Source: Shewanella benthica
GTDB lineage: Bacteria > Pseudomonadota > Gammaproteobacteria > Enterobacterales > Shewanellaceae
Length of the DNA stretch: 64,000 nucleotides
NCBI GenBank assembly: GCA_023284085.1
Contig: JAKVHY010000011.1
Location: 62,001-126,000 of the forward strand
Direction: 5' to 3'
Shown here piece by piece: positions 1 through 11,100 of the stretch (positions are counted from its first letter, which is position 1; each line of letters starts with the position of its first letter). Both the position numbers and the translations under genes were made by a program. The notes below the pieces were generated by a model that was not told the origin of the DNA, made no database searches, and was given only the letters and a program-made list of their open reading frames with translations.

Positions 1-746
1 TAGTGGAGCAGACGTTAGAGATCAGCTTAGATAAGGGTGAGTCGCGTACCGATTGGATGAAGCGTCCCTTGAGTGAGGCTCAGCTCAATTATGCCGCGAA
101 CGATGTCTATTATCTTTATAATCTCTATCCTCAGTTGCTCGAAAAGCTCCAAGAGCAGGGGCGTTTAGCTTGGGTCATTGAGGAGGGAGAGCGAATGACC
201 AGAGGCCGATTAACGCCGCCGGATCTGGAGCAAGCCTACCTTAAAGTTAAGAATGCCTTCCAATTGAGCTCAAGGCAGTTGGCCTACCTCAAGGTACTGG
301 CTCGATGGCGCTTGAAAAAAGCCATCACACGAGACTTGGCAGTAGGCTTTGTGGTTAAAGATCATGCCTTGATAGGGTTAGCTAAGAAGCAGCCAAAAAA
401 TAGCCAAGATCTTTTTAAGATGATTGAGCTTACCGAGCAAGAGAAGCGAATTCACGGCAAGGATCTTTTGGCCTTATTACAAACCGCCGATGTCGAAAAC
501 CCGCCTAAGGCAATCGATGTGATCGCCTTAAAAACGGGCTATAAAACTTCATTTAAGGCGATAAAGAACTGTCTGGTTAGCATATCCGAGGAGCAGCAAG
601 TTCCCATCGAACTCTTAGGCTCTAAGCGATACATTCATGGGTATTTACAGTGGCTGTGGGACGGTAAGACAGGTGAGGCGCCCTTGTTATTGACGGGCTG
701 GCGTAAGGATTTGGTTGAGACGGCATTGACTGAACTAAAGCTTTAA
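1..746 (+). CDS. rnd: Ribonuclease D, C-terminal part (truncated by window edge)
   Basis: 3'-5' exoribonuclease that trims the 3' ends of tRNA precursors in the cytoplasm. Only the C-terminal ~247 residues are present. The last exonuclease motif of the DEDDy family is visible near the start (YAANDVYYLY), followed by an HRDC domain (around LSSRQLAYLKVLARWRLKKA) and a second, more diverged HRDC-like region. The N-terminal catalytic half (first two Exo motifs) lies upstream of the window, so the GTG at position 3 is not a real start. The gene is followed by a strong hairpin and the convergent minE gene, the order seen in enteric and Shewanella chromosomes. Family identification is confident; nothing odd in the visible part. 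Confidence 0.9.
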   Translation, partial: VEQTLEISLDKGESRTDWMKRPLSEAQLNYAANDVYYLYNLYPQLLEKLQEQGRLAWVIEEGERMTRGRLTPPDLEQAYLKVKNAFQLSSRQLAYLKVLARWRLKKAITRDLAVGFVVKDHALIGLAKKQPKNSQDLFKMIELTEQEKRIHGKDLLALLQTADVENPPKAIDVIALKTGYKTSFKAIKNCLVSISEEQQVPIELLGSKRYIHGYLQWLWDGKTGEAPLLLTGWRKDLVETALTELKL

Positions 747-769
747 AATATTTAGTCGGCGCAAGACAC

Positions 770-806
770 AAAAACCGCAGCATCAGAAAGGTGCTGCGGT
801 TTTTTC
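770..806. terminator. Bidirectional terminator between rnd and minE
   Basis: A stem with arms AACCGCAGCA / TGCTGCGGTT around a short loop is flanked by A-rich and T-rich runs on the two sides. It can therefore terminate both rnd (+) and minE (-), which converge here. Confidence 0.85.
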
Positions 807-828
807 GTTTAACAGTATGCCAGTGTGC

Positions 829-1086
829 TTACTTTTCCGGTAAGGTCACATTCAGTTCGAGTACCGATAACATGTCATCATTTTGATCCAGCTGCACGGA
901 TATCTGATCTGTGTCAATCTTTACATACTTGCGGATCACCTCGATGATCTCTTGCTTCATCTGAGGAAAATAATCAGGTGCATCACGCTCGCCCCTTTGA
1001 TGGGCGACGATGATCTGTAAGCGCTCTTTTGCCGTCGAGGCTGTATTGGGTTTCTTCTTGGTCTTGAAATAATCGAGTAAAGACAT
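829..1086 (-). CDS. minE: Cell division topological specificity factor MinE
   Basis: 85 residues, the usual MinE length. MinE binds MinD at the membrane, stimulates its ATPase and drives the pole-to-pole oscillation that keeps MinC away from midcell. The N-terminal [12 protein letters not shown] segment is the membrane-targeting/anti-MinCD helix, and the central [12 protein letters not shown] stretch is the MinD-contact region converted between helix and strand. Last gene of minC-minD-minE, 2 bp after minD. Confidence 0.97.
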   Translation of the reverse strand: MSLLDYFKTKKKPNTASTAKERLQIIVAHQRGERDAPDYFPQMKQEIIEVIRKYVKIDTDQISVQLDQNDDMLSVLELNVTLPEK

Positions 1087-1088
1087 AA

Positions 1089-1898
1089 TTAACTCCCAAA
1101 TATCCTTTTTAAGAAACCTTTCTTCTGTTCGGTGACAAAACGTAGCGGGAGTTCCTCACCTAATAGACGGTCCACACTGTCGCTGTATGCTTTTCCGGCA
1201 TCACTATCTTGATCTAAGATCACTGGCACACCTGAGTTTGAGGCTTTCAATACCGCCTGCGACTCAGGGATCACACCGATAAGTGGAATGGCGAGGATAT
1301 CTTCAACATCTTCGACACTTAGCATCTCTCCGCTCGATACTCTCTTGGGAGAATAACGGGTGAGTAACAGATATTCTTTAACTGGCTCTAAGCCTTCTTC
1401 GGCACGTTTCGATTTACTTTGTAGCATGCCTAGAATACGGTCAGAATCTCTTACCGAGCTCACTTCCGGGTTCGTCGTGACGATGGCGATATCGGCAAAA
1501 TAGAGTGCCATCATGGCGCCCGTTTCGATACCGGCGGGGGAGTCACAGATAATATATTCGAAATCTTTAGCGAGATCTTGCAGAACCTTGCCTACGCCTT
1601 CCTTGGTCAATGCATCTTTATCACGGGTCTGGGATGCAGGCAGAATGTATAGATTCTTGCAGCGTTTATCTTTAATCAAGGTTTGGCTGAGATTTGCTTC
1701 ACCATTGATGACATTGACAAAATCATACACCACACGGCGTTCGCAACCCATAATGAGATCTAAGTTACGCAATCCAATATCAAAATCTACAACGACAGTC
1801 TTATGTCCCTTCAATGCCAAACCTGTAGCAATTGCAGCACTGGAAGTTGTTTTCCCTACGCCGCCTTTACCTGAGGTGACAACAATAATTTGCGCCAT
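1089..1898 (-). CDS. minD: Septum site-determining ATPase MinD
   Basis: ParA/MinD-family ATPase that recruits MinC to the membrane and oscillates with MinE. The deviant Walker A motif KGGVGKTT is at residues ~10-17, and the C-terminal amphipathic membrane-targeting helix ends in [11 protein letters not shown]. The frame stays open 28 codons upstream, but I place the start at 1898: [13 protein letters not shown] is the family N-terminus, the protein is then exactly 269 aa, and an AGGATAG ribosome-binding site lies 8 nt upstream. Downstream of minC and upstream of minE, in a typical operon. Confidence 0.97.
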   Translation of the reverse strand: MAQIIVVTSGKGGVGKTTSSAAIATGLALKGHKTVVVDFDIGLRNLDLIMGCERRVVYDFVNVINGEANLSQTLIKDKRCKNLYILPASQTRDKDALTKEGVGKVLQDLAKDFEYIICDSPAGIETGAMMALYFADIAIVTTNPEVSSVRDSDRILGMLQSKSKRAEEGLEPVKEYLLLTRYSPKRVSSGEMLSVEDVEDILAIPLIGVIPESQAVLKASNSGVPVILDQDSDAGKAYSDSVDRLLGEELPLRFVTEQKKGFLKRIFGS

Positions 1899-1926
1899 GT
1901 GTGCTTCTATCCTTATTTCTGTCTTT

Positions 1927-2592
1927 TTAAAGTGGTAAAGCTTCGATGGTGAGAGATTCACCGTCGAGCCGAATACAACCACTTTTCGTTGTGCTGTTTG
2001 CTTGAATGTTTTCCGTTAGCCAATATTGACCCGCGATGGAAACCAGTTCAGCATCTATGGTTTTTGCGATTATGACCGCATGTTTATCACCCGCAGCACC
2101 AGCCATGGCCTTACCACGAAGCGAGCCGTAGACATGAATGCTGCCATCGGCGATAAGCTCTGCGCCATTGCCCACTGTGCCCACCACGATCAGATCGCTG
2201 TTCTTAGCATATATCTGTTGCCCTGAGCGGACATTGTGTTTCACTATCTTGGTGGTCTTTGGCATTTGTGGTTGAGCTTTTGCCTGCTTGCCAGATTTGA
2301 TCAGTGCCAAGCCTAAATCTTTAGCTTGAGCAGCCACTTCTGTGACCGCGTCTGTGATACCAACGATGACGAGTTGCCTCGAAATGAGCAGGTCTTTGAG
2401 GGCGCCAAGGTTATACTCGGGATCGGTAATTGAGCTAAGATTGACAACCAGAGGGGCGCCAATAAAAAACTGAGGGGCGATAGCTAATTTACTATCTAAC
2501 TCTGCTGCGACTTTTTCCAGATCAACATGATTGATATGAAGCACAGAAAGCGTAAAAGAGGAGCCTTTCAATTCTAGGCTGGGTTTCTGCAT
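1927..2592 (-). CDS. minC: Septum site-determining inhibitor MinC
   Basis: Inhibitor of FtsZ polymerisation, positioned by MinD. N-terminal FtsZ-inhibiting domain (starting [15 protein letters not shown]), a variable linker ([12 protein letters not shown]), then the C-terminal beta-helical MinD-binding/dimerisation domain with the conserved VRSGQQIYA and [16 protein letters not shown] stretches. The frame is open to 2685, but the family N-terminus supports the ATG at 2592, giving 221 aa. First gene of minCDE; the divergent ycgL starts about 120 bp away, so the shared intergenic region should carry both promoters. Confidence 0.96.
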   Translation of the reverse strand: MQKPSLELKGSSFTLSVLHINHVDLEKVAAELDSKLAIAPQFFIGAPLVVNLSSITDPEYNLGALKDLLISRQLVIVGITDAVTEVAAQAKDLGLALIKSGKQAKAQPQMPKTTKIVKHNVRSGQQIYAKNSDLIVVGTVGNGAELIADGSIHVYGSLRGKAMAGAAGDKHAVIIAKTIDAELVSIAGQYWLTENIQANSTTKSGCIRLDGESLTIEALPL

Positions 2593-2713
2593 GCCGATAT
2601 TGCTCTTTATAAATAACCAGCATTGACGCTGATGTGCATTATATTCCTGACCTTCCATGTTATAGTGTGACTCAGTCACTGGCAAGTTGAATAGTTTGGA
2701 AAGTTGGTAGTAT

Positions 2714-2995
2714 ATGATCTGTGCGGTATATAAGAGTCGCCTCAGGGCTGACAGTTATCTTTTTGTTGAGAAACGTAATGAGTTTGAACGTGTCCCTGAG
2801 GCTTTAATGGAGATGTTTGGTGCACCGACCTTAGTGATGATGTTACCCCTGTCAAAACGGGATCATTTAGGCTTTGCCGATATTAATAAAGTTAAAAGTG
2901 AGCTGGTTAATAAAGGTTATTATTTACAACTCCCCCCACCAAAGGTTAACTTACTCGAAGAGCACAAGAAAGCAATTGGCTACAGCGGTAAATAA
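2714..2995 (+). CDS. ycgL: YcgL domain-containing protein
   Basis: 93-aa conserved protein of the YcgL family (formerly DUF709), of unknown biochemical role. The family hallmarks are present: MICAVYKS at the N-terminus, the [10 protein letters not shown] segment, and [13 protein letters not shown] near the C-terminus. It is encoded next to minC in most gammaproteobacteria, as here. It is followed 12 bp later by the lytic transglycosylase and is probably co-transcribed with it. Confidence 0.93.
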   Translation: MICAVYKSRLRADSYLFVEKRNEFERVPEALMEMFGAPTLVMMLPLSKRDHLGFADINKVKSELVNKGYYLQLPPPKVNLLEEHKKAIGYSGK

Positions 2996-3007
2996 CCTGA
3001 ATAGGGA

Positions 3008-4024
3008 ATGTTTATGGTGCTAAAGAAACGTTGGGTACGGGTGGTGTCATTATTGGCTCTGCCATTATTGATGATCTCATCCCCGGGTGTTGTGGCTAGT
3101 GAGCCAGGCAATGTGAACAACTTTAATGAGTTTTTGGCTGAATTAAGGCAAGAATCCATCGCCTTAGGTATCGATAAAACCACCATAGAAACTGCATTCC
3201 CTAAGATTAAACGCTTTAAACAATCGACCCCTCTAAATCAAGAGTCTAGCCTCCCTGAGTCACTAGAGATATATCTGCCCATTAGCGTATCCGAAGCCAA
3301 TGTGAATACGGCCCGTGTCTTTTTCAAAGAGCATAAGGACGAGCTGGAAACTTTGGGTGAAAAGTATGGTGTTCAGCCCAGATTTATTTTAGCCCTGTGG
3401 GGCATCGAATCTAATTATGGCGCCCATCTCACTAGCTACCCCGTACTTTCTGTTACCGCTTCCTTGGCCTTTGAAAGTAGCGCGCACTCCTCTTATAAAA
3501 ATGAGTTCTTCGCCGCCTTGAGAATACTTGACCAAGAGCAACTGACTTTCGATGACTTGAGGGCATCGAGAAACGGCAGCATGGGACAGATTCAGTTTAC
3601 CCCGAGTATGTATCTTAGCCATGCTCAAGATGGTAACGGAGATGGCAACAAAGATATCTGGAATAACACCTTAGATGCGTTAGCGTCGGCAGCGGCTTTT
3701 CTAAAGAGCTCGGGCTGGAAAAATCAACAAACATGGGGGCGACAAGTGAGAGTTCCCCAGGAGTTTGATGCCGAACTCGCAGCCTTATCGGTGAAGAAGA
3801 CATTCTCACAGTGGTCTAGTCTTGGGCTCACTCGCTTCGATGGCAGTGCATTACCGGCTAGGGATGATATGTCGGTGTCTCTGATCATGCCAGACGGTCC
3901 CTCGGGCCGAAAATACCTTATTTATGACAACTACCGTTCCCTATTGGCGTGGAATAGCTCAGACTATTTCGCCATATCTGTGACTTATCTGTCTGAAAGA
4001 TTGAAATATCCTCCTATCCAATAA
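3008..4024 (+). CDS. MltB-family lytic murein transglycosylase
   Basis: Periplasmic enzyme that cleaves the MurNAc-GlcNAc glycosidic bond of peptidoglycan to 1,6-anhydro products. An N-terminal signal peptide (basic MVLKKRW, hydrophobic core LLALPLLMISS) is followed by an SLT_2/MltB-type catalytic domain. The probable catalytic Glu is E134 in the ALWGIESNYG motif, and GSMGQIQFTPS and DGNGDGNKDIWN (a Ca-site-like loop) are also characteristic. 338 aa, normal for the secreted MltB group. No lipobox is seen, so it is likely soluble rather than membrane-anchored. Follows ycgL closely. Confidence 0.9.
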   Translation: MFMVLKKRWVRVVSLLALPLLMISSPGVVASEPGNVNNFNEFLAELRQESIALGIDKTTIETAFPKIKRFKQSTPLNQESSLPESLEIYLPISVSEANVNTARVFFKEHKDELETLGEKYGVQPRFILALWGIESNYGAHLTSYPVLSVTASLAFESSAHSSYKNEFFAALRILDQEQLTFDDLRASRNGSMGQIQFTPSMYLSHAQDGNGDGNKDIWNNTLDALASAAAFLKSSGWKNQQTWGRQVRVPQEFDAELAALSVKKTFSQWSSLGLTRFDGSALPARDDMSVSLIMPDGPSGRKYLIYDNYRSLLAWNSSDYFAISVTYLSERLKYPPIQ

Positions 4025-4142
4025 CTCTCGAACCAAGGTCTTATACAGATAGCTCTCTCATGCAGAGGTGCTTGAGCTTCAATGAATTCACTAACTAGTG
4101 TAAAATAGCCTGCGAAAGTTGTCTTTTTTATAGAATTGAATA

Positions 4143-4583
4143 ATGGAATTTTGGAAAGAAAAAACCTTAGCCCAGATGAATACTTCAGAGTGGGAGTCTT
4201 TGTGTGACGGCTGTGGTAAGTGCTGCTTGAATAAAATTATCGATGATGATACCGAAGAGCTCTATTACACCAATGCGGCGTGTAAGTTACTCGATAGCCA
4301 TGAAGGCCATTGTATCCACTATTCAAACCGATTCGACTATGTGCCTTCGTGTACTCAAGTGACCATGGAAAATGTCGCCGAATTAACCTGGTTGCCGGAC
4401 AGCTGTGCTTATCGACGCTTACATTTAGGTAAGTCATTACCGAGTTGGCATCCACTCATTACAGGCTCCAAAACTGAGATGCATCAACATGGCATGTCGA
4501 CACAAGATAAGGTGATCTGTGAGACAAGAGTTAAGTATTTGGAAGATCATATCGTGCTCTGGCCGTTGAGAGACCTGAATTAG
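4143..4583 (+). CDS. ycgN: YcgN family cysteine-cluster protein (UPF0260)
   Basis: 146-aa protein of the YcgN/UPF0260 group, related to the YkgJ CxxCxxCC cysteine-cluster family. The cluster CDGCGKCC is at residues 22-29, with further Cys at the [16 protein letters not shown] and DYVPSCTQ positions, suggesting Fe-S or zinc binding; the exact function is unknown. It keeps the neighbourhood rnd-min-ycgL-ycgN known from enterics. A strong terminator follows at once. Confidence 0.92.
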   Translation: MEFWKEKTLAQMNTSEWESLCDGCGKCCLNKIIDDDTEELYYTNAACKLLDSHEGHCIHYSNRFDYVPSCTQVTMENVAELTWLPDSCAYRRLHLGKSLPSWHPLITGSKTEMHQHGMSTQDKVICETRVKYLEDHIVLWPLRDLN

Positions 4584-4611
4584 TCGACCAATTTCACCGG
4601 ATATAGAAAAC

Positions 4612-4638
4612 AAAAAACGCCCAGATAGGGCGTTTTTT
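4612..4638. terminator. Terminator after ycgN, shared with convergent dsbB
   Basis: AAAAAACGCCC / GGGCGTTTTTT inverted repeat with a five-base loop, followed by T-rich DNA on both strands. It lies between convergent genes and can serve both. Confidence 0.88.
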
Positions 4639-4660
4639 GTTTTGATACCAAGCAGAATAA

Positions 4661-5200
4661 TTACCTATAATCGGCGATAAATCCATGTCTTGGCTTGTTG
4701 GCCGATAAAGCCGGGATAACGAAGATGAGTAGGGCAATCAGGTAAGCAGCGAAAGCCCCAATCATATATTGCCCCATAGTGACATCCATCATTTCCCAAG
4801 GAATATCACTGCACATACCTGTAGGAAGGAAGATTTCAGGCATCCACTCATGGAGCGGCATCCAAGCAGGAAATTCGGGGAGGAAAGAGCAAGTCGCAAA
4901 TGGAGATGGGTTGGTTTGCATATCGACTAGCTCAAGTGCTAGTTTCAGCCCCCAAGTGGCACTGACACCCCAGCCTATAACCGCTATTAGCCGAGCAAAA
5001 CGATTCTTATGGCCGACAATGCCAATTAAGCCCGCGGCCAAAATTCCAAAGATAGCGAGTCTCTGGTAGATGCACATCACACAAGGATCTAATTTCATTA
5101 CATGTTGAAAGAAGAGGGCGCATAACTCGAGTCCTAACGCCGTGCCTGCAAGGGTAAACCAGGCAAGACGGGATTGAGCGAATCTAGTCATAGAGTTCAA
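4661..5200 (-). CDS. dsbB: Disulfide bond formation protein DsbB
   Basis: Inner-membrane quinone oxidoreductase that reoxidises periplasmic DsbA. Four transmembrane helices are evident. The redox pairs are C40/C43 (DPCVMC) in the first periplasmic loop and C104/C130 in the second, the same spacing as the E. coli enzyme, and the quinone-site Arg follows in YQRL. I keep the TTG start at 5200 because a GGAG sits 8 nt upstream; the ATG at 5191 is an alternative. Upstream of it in the same direction is nhaB, with a hairpin between them, so partly independent transcription is likely. Confidence 0.96.
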   Translation of the reverse strand: MNSMTRFAQSRLAWFTLAGTALGLELCALFFQHVMKLDPCVMCIYQRLAIFGILAAGLIGIVGHKNRFARLIAVIGWGVSATWGLKLALELVDMQTNPSPFATCSFLPEFPAWMPLHEWMPEIFLPTGMCSDIPWEMMDVTMGQYMIGAFAAYLIALLIFVIPALSANKPRHGFIADYR

Positions 5201-5289
5201 ATCATATTCTCCGTAATATTTTATACTGCAGGCTAGACCCTAGCCAATTTTTTGATAAACCATATCGTACTGTGGTGAATGAGCCAATG

Positions 5290-5313
5290 AAAAACGCCCA
5301 TGTAGGGCGTTTA
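5290..5313. terminator. Hairpin between nhaB and dsbB
   Basis: AAACGCCC / GGGCGTTT stem with a four-base loop lies 38 bp past the nhaB stop. The T-run is weak on the minus strand, so termination may be partial. Confidence 0.65.
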
Positions 5314-5350
5314 TAGGACTGAGTTAGCAGGTAAAAGTTCAGTATCGGCT

Positions 5351-6934
5351 TTAATGACCTGTGACTGCACCCATAGCTTCTTTCGCCGAATGGTGAATGA
5401 GGATGCCCGAGTCATAGAAGTACTGAGTCATGTGCTCGAGTGCGCCTAACTGAATGGCCAGTACACCTACTATGGATAACACTATGGTGTATGGCAAAGC
5501 CATCCAAACCATGCGGCCATATGATAGGCGCACGAGTGGCGCTATGGCGGATGTCAGCAAGAACAGGAAGGCTGCCTGGCCGTTCGGTGTTGCAACCGAT
5601 GGCAAGTTAGTTCCCGTATTCACGGCGACGGCTAACAGATCGAATTGGTCGCGGGTTATCTGTCCGTTGAGCAAGACGGTCTTGAGTTCGTTAATATAGA
5701 CGGTGCCGACAAAGACATTATCGCTGACCATAGAGAGTAAGCCGTTGGCGATGTAGAAAATCACCAACTGAGTATTCCCTTCATAACTCAGTGCCCATTG
5801 AATCACAGGTGCGAACAGCTGTTGATCGATAATGACACCGACGATGGCAAAGAATACCGCCAACAGCGCGGTAAAAGGCAGGGCTTCTTCGAATGCCTTA
5901 CCCAGCGCATGTTCATTGGTAATACCATTGAAAGCCGTTGCCAGTATGATGACAGATAGGCCTATTAAGCCCACTGATGCTAAGTGTAGGGCCAGACCTA
6001 GTACTAACCATACACCGATGAGGGCCTGAACGACCAGCTTCATCTTGTCGTGTTTAGTTCTATGTGCATCTTCATAGGCATCGTAATCGGACAGTATCTT
6101 ATGCACAGCTTCTGGGAGTTGCACGCCGTAGCTGAAGACTTTAAATTTCTCTACCAGGTAACAAGTCGCTATGCCGGCAATAAAGACGGGCACAGTGACC
6201 GGTGCCATACGTATCGCAAATTCGGCGAATTGCCAGTTTGCTTGTGCGGCTATGATTAGGTTTTGTGGTTCTCCCACCATAGTACAGACACCACCGAGCG
6301 CGGTACCCACGCCGGCATGCATCAATAAATTACGCAGGAAACCACGGAAATGTTCTAACTCCTCTTCACACAATTGGTTATTGCCTTCATCGGTATGATC
6401 ATGATCATCTGAGAAGGATTTACCCGAGGCTACCTTGTGGTAGATGGAGTAGAAACCTATGGCAACGGCAATGATTACCGCGATGACGGTTAATGCATCG
6501 AGGAAGGCCGATAAAAAGGCGGACGCCAAACAGAACATCAAGGAAACGGCGATTTTAGAGCGCACCTTAGTGATCATCTTAGTGAAGGCAAACAGGAGCA
6601 ACTGCTTCATAAAGTAGATGCCGGCGACCATGAAGATCAGCAGCAAGAGCACTTCTAAATTGGCTTCTATCTCATGCATTACCTGACTCGGTGAGGTCAT
6701 GCCTATGGCGACTGCCTGAATGGCTAATAAGCCACCGGGCTGAAGAGGGTAACATTTTAACGCCATGGCTAAGGTGAATATGAACTCGATAACGAGTAAC
6801 CAACCAGCGGCAAAAGGGTTAATATAGAAAATTATTGGATTTATTATTAAAAAAGATATAATCGCGATTTTGAACCACTTAGGTGAATTTCCTAAGAAGT
6901 TATCAATAAACGCCTGACGCATTGTCACAGGCAT
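5351..6934 (-). CDS. nhaB: Na+/H+ antiporter NhaB
   Basis: Electrogenic inner-membrane antiporter exporting Na+ in exchange for H+, used in marine and other salty habitats. 527 aa with about a dozen hydrophobic segments. It aligns closely in memory with E. coli NhaB from NFLGNSPKW through [22 protein letters not shown] and [10 protein letters not shown]. The conserved order dsbB-nhaB-fadR (fadR divergent) is kept. A His/Asp-rich cytoplasmic loop ([12 protein letters not shown], ~residues 175-186) is present. The 310-bp gap to fadR should hold both promoters. Confidence 0.96.
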   Translation of the reverse strand: MPVTMRQAFIDNFLGNSPKWFKIAIISFLIINPIIFYINPFAAGWLLVIEFIFTLAMALKCYPLQPGGLLAIQAVAIGMTSPSQVMHEIEANLEVLLLLIFMVAGIYFMKQLLLFAFTKMITKVRSKIAVSLMFCLASAFLSAFLDALTVIAVIIAVAIGFYSIYHKVASGKSFSDDHDHTDEGNNQLCEEELEHFRGFLRNLLMHAGVGTALGGVCTMVGEPQNLIIAAQANWQFAEFAIRMAPVTVPVFIAGIATCYLVEKFKVFSYGVQLPEAVHKILSDYDAYEDAHRTKHDKMKLVVQALIGVWLVLGLALHLASVGLIGLSVIILATAFNGITNEHALGKAFEEALPFTALLAVFFAIVGVIIDQQLFAPVIQWALSYEGNTQLVIFYIANGLLSMVSDNVFVGTVYINELKTVLLNGQITRDQFDLLAVAVNTGTNLPSVATPNGQAAFLFLLTSAIAPLVRLSYGRMVWMALPYTIVLSIVGVLAIQLGALEHMTQYFYDSGILIHHSAKEAMGAVTGH

Positions 6935-7244
6935 GGCACCCTCTCAAATTGATATATATGATAGATAGTAAAAAACGACAGTCTGTTTTGAATCGGCACA
7001 GTTTAGCGTAAAGACACCATTAATTTAATACCTTAGTTACATCTAATGCTTAAAAATAGCTTAAAAATTAGATCCAAATGGTAAAAATATCCCAAAGTCG
7101 TGAACTGGAGGGGGATTTTGTGCCTTTTTGAGAGAGGAAACTTTGATCTTGGGCAGTATTATTTCATATAAGGTTTCCATTTTTTCACGCTCTGGTATGA
7201 TCAGTACTCAAAATAACACGAACTAGAGTGGGAAAAGTAACCTG
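6935..7244. promoter_or_regulatory. Divergent nhaB/fadR intergenic region
   Basis: 310 bp without a gene, AT-rich, between divergent nhaB and fadR. It must contain both promoters. I could not define a specific operator by eye. Confidence 0.5.
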
Positions 7245-7994
7245 ATGACAATTGCCCCAAAAGCTCCTTTAACTTCAAAAAATTCAGGTATCATTGAGGC
7301 TAAAGGACCGGCGAGCTTTGCTGAAAAATACATTGTCCGATCGATTTGGGAAGATAAGTTCCCCCCAGGTACGATTTTGCCTGCAGAGCGTGAGCTTTCT
7401 GAATTAATCGGCGTTACACGCACCACACTCAGAGAAGTACTCCAGCGACTGGCCAGAGATGGCTGGCTGACAATTCAACATGGTAAACCGACCCGAGTCA
7501 ATGATATCTGGGAATCGTCAGGCCTAAATGTACTCGAGACCATTGCGGATCTTAATCCTGCCGGCGAACCTGTACTATTAGAGCAACTACTCTCGGCACG
7601 AACTAATATCAGCGCCATCTATTTCAAGGGCGCGGTTCGTCATAATCCCGATAAAGTGCTGGAAGCATTGGAGCAGATCTCAAGTTTAGATGATGATCCT
7701 CAAGCTTATGTCGATTTTGATTATCAGCTGCATCATACTTTAGCGTTCAACTCCGGCAATCCACTCTATGTGCTGATCCTTAATGGATTTAAAGGCCTTT
7801 ATAGTCGAGTCGGTAAAGATTATTTTACTATCCCTAAAGCACGTGAACTAGCGTTTGAGTTTTATGAAGGGCTAAGACAACTTGCAGCAGAGAAGAATCA
7901 CAACGCGATACCGGCGCTGATGCGCAGTTATGGTATCAATAGCGGAAAGGTGTGGCAGAAATTTAAAAATAGCCAAACTCAAGTCGACGAATAA
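7245..7994 (+). CDS. fadR: Fatty acid metabolism transcriptional regulator FadR
   Basis: GntR-family regulator that represses beta-oxidation (fad) genes and activates fab genes, released by long-chain acyl-CoA. The winged-helix DNA-binding domain covers about residues 20-85 (FPPGTILPAERELSELIGVTR, with the recognition helix TRTTLREVLQRLARDGWL), followed by the helical FCD-type acyl-CoA-binding domain. 249 aa, about ten longer than the E. coli protein because of an N-terminal extension before the conserved AKGPASFAEKYI. The ATG at 7245 is the only clear start. Divergent from nhaB. Confidence 0.96.
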   Translation: MTIAPKAPLTSKNSGIIEAKGPASFAEKYIVRSIWEDKFPPGTILPAERELSELIGVTRTTLREVLQRLARDGWLTIQHGKPTRVNDIWESSGLNVLETIADLNPAGEPVLLEQLLSARTNISAIYFKGAVRHNPDKVLEALEQISSLDDDPQAYVDFDYQLHHTLAFNSGNPLYVLILNGFKGLYSRVGKDYFTIPKARELAFEFYEGLRQLAAEKNHNAIPALMRSYGINSGKVWQKFKNSQTQVDE

Positions 7995-8038
7995 TTCGCA
8001 GGCTTTTATTTTGTCGTTTGTTTGCTTGATATTTGCTC

Positions 8039-8067
8039 GAAAGCCGCTTCGCATGAAGCGGCTTTTT
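8039..8067 (+). terminator. fadR terminator
   Basis: AAGCCGCTT / AAGCGGCTT stem with a six-base loop followed by a T-run, 50 bp past the fadR stop. Confidence 0.88.
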
Positions 8068-8121
8068 AATTGGCCGAAACAGGATTAAATTGCTAGGTTT
8101 CCAAGCTCAATGGACAAAGTG

Positions 8122-11100
8122 CTAATCGATATCGAAGTTATAATAGATATCTAATGACTGCTCTATGGTGCCCGATACTGTCTCTAAGTAGAGCTGTGAT
8201 AGTAGGTAATACCTGACTGTCATCTCGTAACCAGGGTTAAAGACGCCATAACCATATTTGACCATGAGATCTTCGCCGATGAAACCACTGATCGCCACAC
8301 GGCCGTCATCATTAGCATCGAGTTGAACATTTGAGAATCCAAGTTTTTCAATTAATCCGGTTGCCGAATCGCCGATGTTATTAACAGCACCACCACCGAT
8401 CTGATTACTCAAGGTTAGCGCCGCACCCAACATCAAACCACTGTTCTGTTCATTATCATTGCTGTGAAATCCAGTGCCCTTGATGATGTAAGAGAGTATT
8501 TCGGCTTGTTCCTTGGTTGGGCTAGAGAATAAGGTCACAATGGGCTTGAGTGGCGTGCCTGTTATTCTTACTCCGGCCAAGACATCTTCATCTTTGATCT
8601 CTCTTACTGCCTCGATATTAAGGTTAGGCACTTCCATCGGGCCAATAAATTGGACTTCGCCGGCCTTAATATCTAAGGTTTGCCCCATGAACTTATATTT
8701 ACCGTCTATAACGCGTATATCGCCGTAGAGTAATGCTGGCTTAAAGGCTTCTTGTTTTAGCTCTAACACGCCAGTTAGCTTGCCTCTGAGGCCCATGCCA
8801 TCAATTTTTAGGTTGTCTGCGAGCTTGATTTTTATGTCAGATGTGAGCGCCAGGGGATTTTTAATGATCTCCCCGGTGGAGAGACTGTCGTTAAAGATCA
8901 CATCTTTAGATACCTCTACCCCTCCTTCGGGCAATTGCACTATTTTGATATGGCCTGATGGCACCTCGATTTCACCTTTTATATTGAAACTGTCTTTAGT
9001 GAAAGTAAAATCAAGATCGGGTGAGACATTGATGATGGCCAGGGGAGGTTGAATGATAACTAAGTCATTACCATTAACTTGAATATTGCCATTGAGCGCA
9101 CCTGTGCTCCAGTCTATGTTGCCTATCAGCTTAGCCTGACCCTTGCCCATTTTCCAAGTGCCATCGAGTAGGGCACGCTGACCCGATAGGGACACCGCTA
9201 GCTTAACATCTTCAAATAGTGTTGGGTTTGCTGCAGCCAAGAGCTCACCATTTTCGAGTCGTAGTTGACCGGAAATATCGGGTTTATCTAATGTGCCCGC
9301 TATTTGCAACTCACTGGATATATTGCCCTGGATGATTTCCAGTTGAGGTAAAAACTCTGCCAATGCATTCAAGTTTATCTTATGTAATTTTGTATAACCC
9401 GAGAGTGTTCGGTCAGGGGTCACCGCTATGTCTAGTCGTCCGTCCCAGCTAGCGATGTCATGTGAATCGAAGCGCAATTGCGTCGATAATCTCTTCTCAT
9501 CTAGTGATGCGTGCAATGTGAGTGTTTTATAACCTATATCCACATTGCGCTTGTTATTCTTCAGGCTGACATGGCCTGGTTCGAAATCAAGACTCAAGGC
9601 ACCTTGAGGCTTAGTATCTTTGGCCCATATCAAATGTGAAGATAACTTTGCCGGCGCTTGCCATATCAAGTTATCGGGTAATAGCGGCGCTAATATGGCG
9701 CCTATGTCTCCCTGGAATGTGATACTGGCATCACCATTGGCGCCCAGCTCGGCTTGGTCATCCAGACACAATTTGCCATCGGTATTGAGCCAACAAAAAG
9801 TGCCGAGTAAGCCTGTTTGGCTTAGATTGTCCCAAGATACATTAAAAGGCGCTTCGAGATCCCAGTCACCTAAGATAGAACTCAGGCTTAATTTTTTGAC
9901 CTCGGCGACTAACGTTTCGGTTTTGCTGTTGAGCTTGGAGTATATTTGCGTATCGAGTCTATGCTCTCCCGATGTCTGTAGCTCCAGCTTTTGATTCAGT
10001 TCATCACCTTTAATACTCAAAGTGATTGAGTCTAGATTGTGCGTGTTATATTTGAGCTCTCCTGTACGTACCGCTAGGGAAAATTCTTGATTATCCAGCG
10101 GACGATAGAAACCTTTAACCTGAGCTTGTTCTAGCTTGAAACGCTCAAATTGCAGATCCAGTGCGTTGGCTGAGACTCTGACTTCAGGGTGGTCACTCTC
10201 TCCCGACACATTCATCTTAGCCTTGATACTGCCTGATGAATCCGGGTGCCAGAGGTTAAGGTCGGGAATATCGAGTAGGGCATTGACTGACCAGTATTCG
10301 TCTGCTTTGCCCGAAATGGTCAAAATGGACTGTAAGGCGCTCAGTTTTAAGCTGTCGGCACTGAGGTGGAGTTTATTATCCAAACTGAGATCGCCAATGA
10401 GATGAAAAGGGTATCCTTGAATTTCACCGGTTAAATCAGATTGAGAGATAGCGACTCGCCACTGGTTTTTATCAAGCTTACCTCGGGTGTTAAATCTGCC
10501 GCTGATAAAGCTCTCCGGTAGCGGATTATCAAGGGGTAATGCCAGCTGTTCCATATCAAAATCTATGGCATTGATAGCCGCACCCCAGCTGATGCCGTCT
10601 GCATAACTGGCATGGCCGGAAATTTCGATGTCACCGAGTTTCCCTTTTGCTCTAAAATGTTTTACTTCGACCTCAGAGCCACTATGTGTCAGCTGTGTGT
10701 CGATAGCCAAAATGGGGTGGTAAGGGCTGTTAACTTGTCCCGAGAACGTCAGGTATTGCAGGTCAAGATCACCCTCACTCTCAAGGTCGATAGACTGGGC
10801 TGAAAAGGTATTTGTGTCTAAGGGCCAACCAATTTGCTTAGATGTGAGAGAAAGCTGATAAGCCAGTTTAGGGTCGGTAAGTGCAATATCGCCAGTCAGT
10901 GAATAGTCGATATGACCCTTGCCGCTCGATTCTATCTTGAGTCTATTAAAGTCTCCGGATAATGCTAAAGTGGCATGCTGCTGTCCTAATCCCGGTATCT
11001 CATCGACATACCCGGCATCTATAACGGCAATAAAATCCATCGGGTAATCGTCGATGAGGGATATCTCGCCCTCAAGTTCGAGCTTACCATAGGTGTGCTC

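Noticed and set aside
1513..1938. 141-codon plus-strand ORF opposite minD
   Set aside because: Antisense shadow of minD; no ribosome-binding site or family.
9620..9994. Plus-strand ORFs inside tamB
   Set aside because: Antisense shadows of the strongly supported tamB frame, as are those at 8513, 8780, 10136 and 11417.
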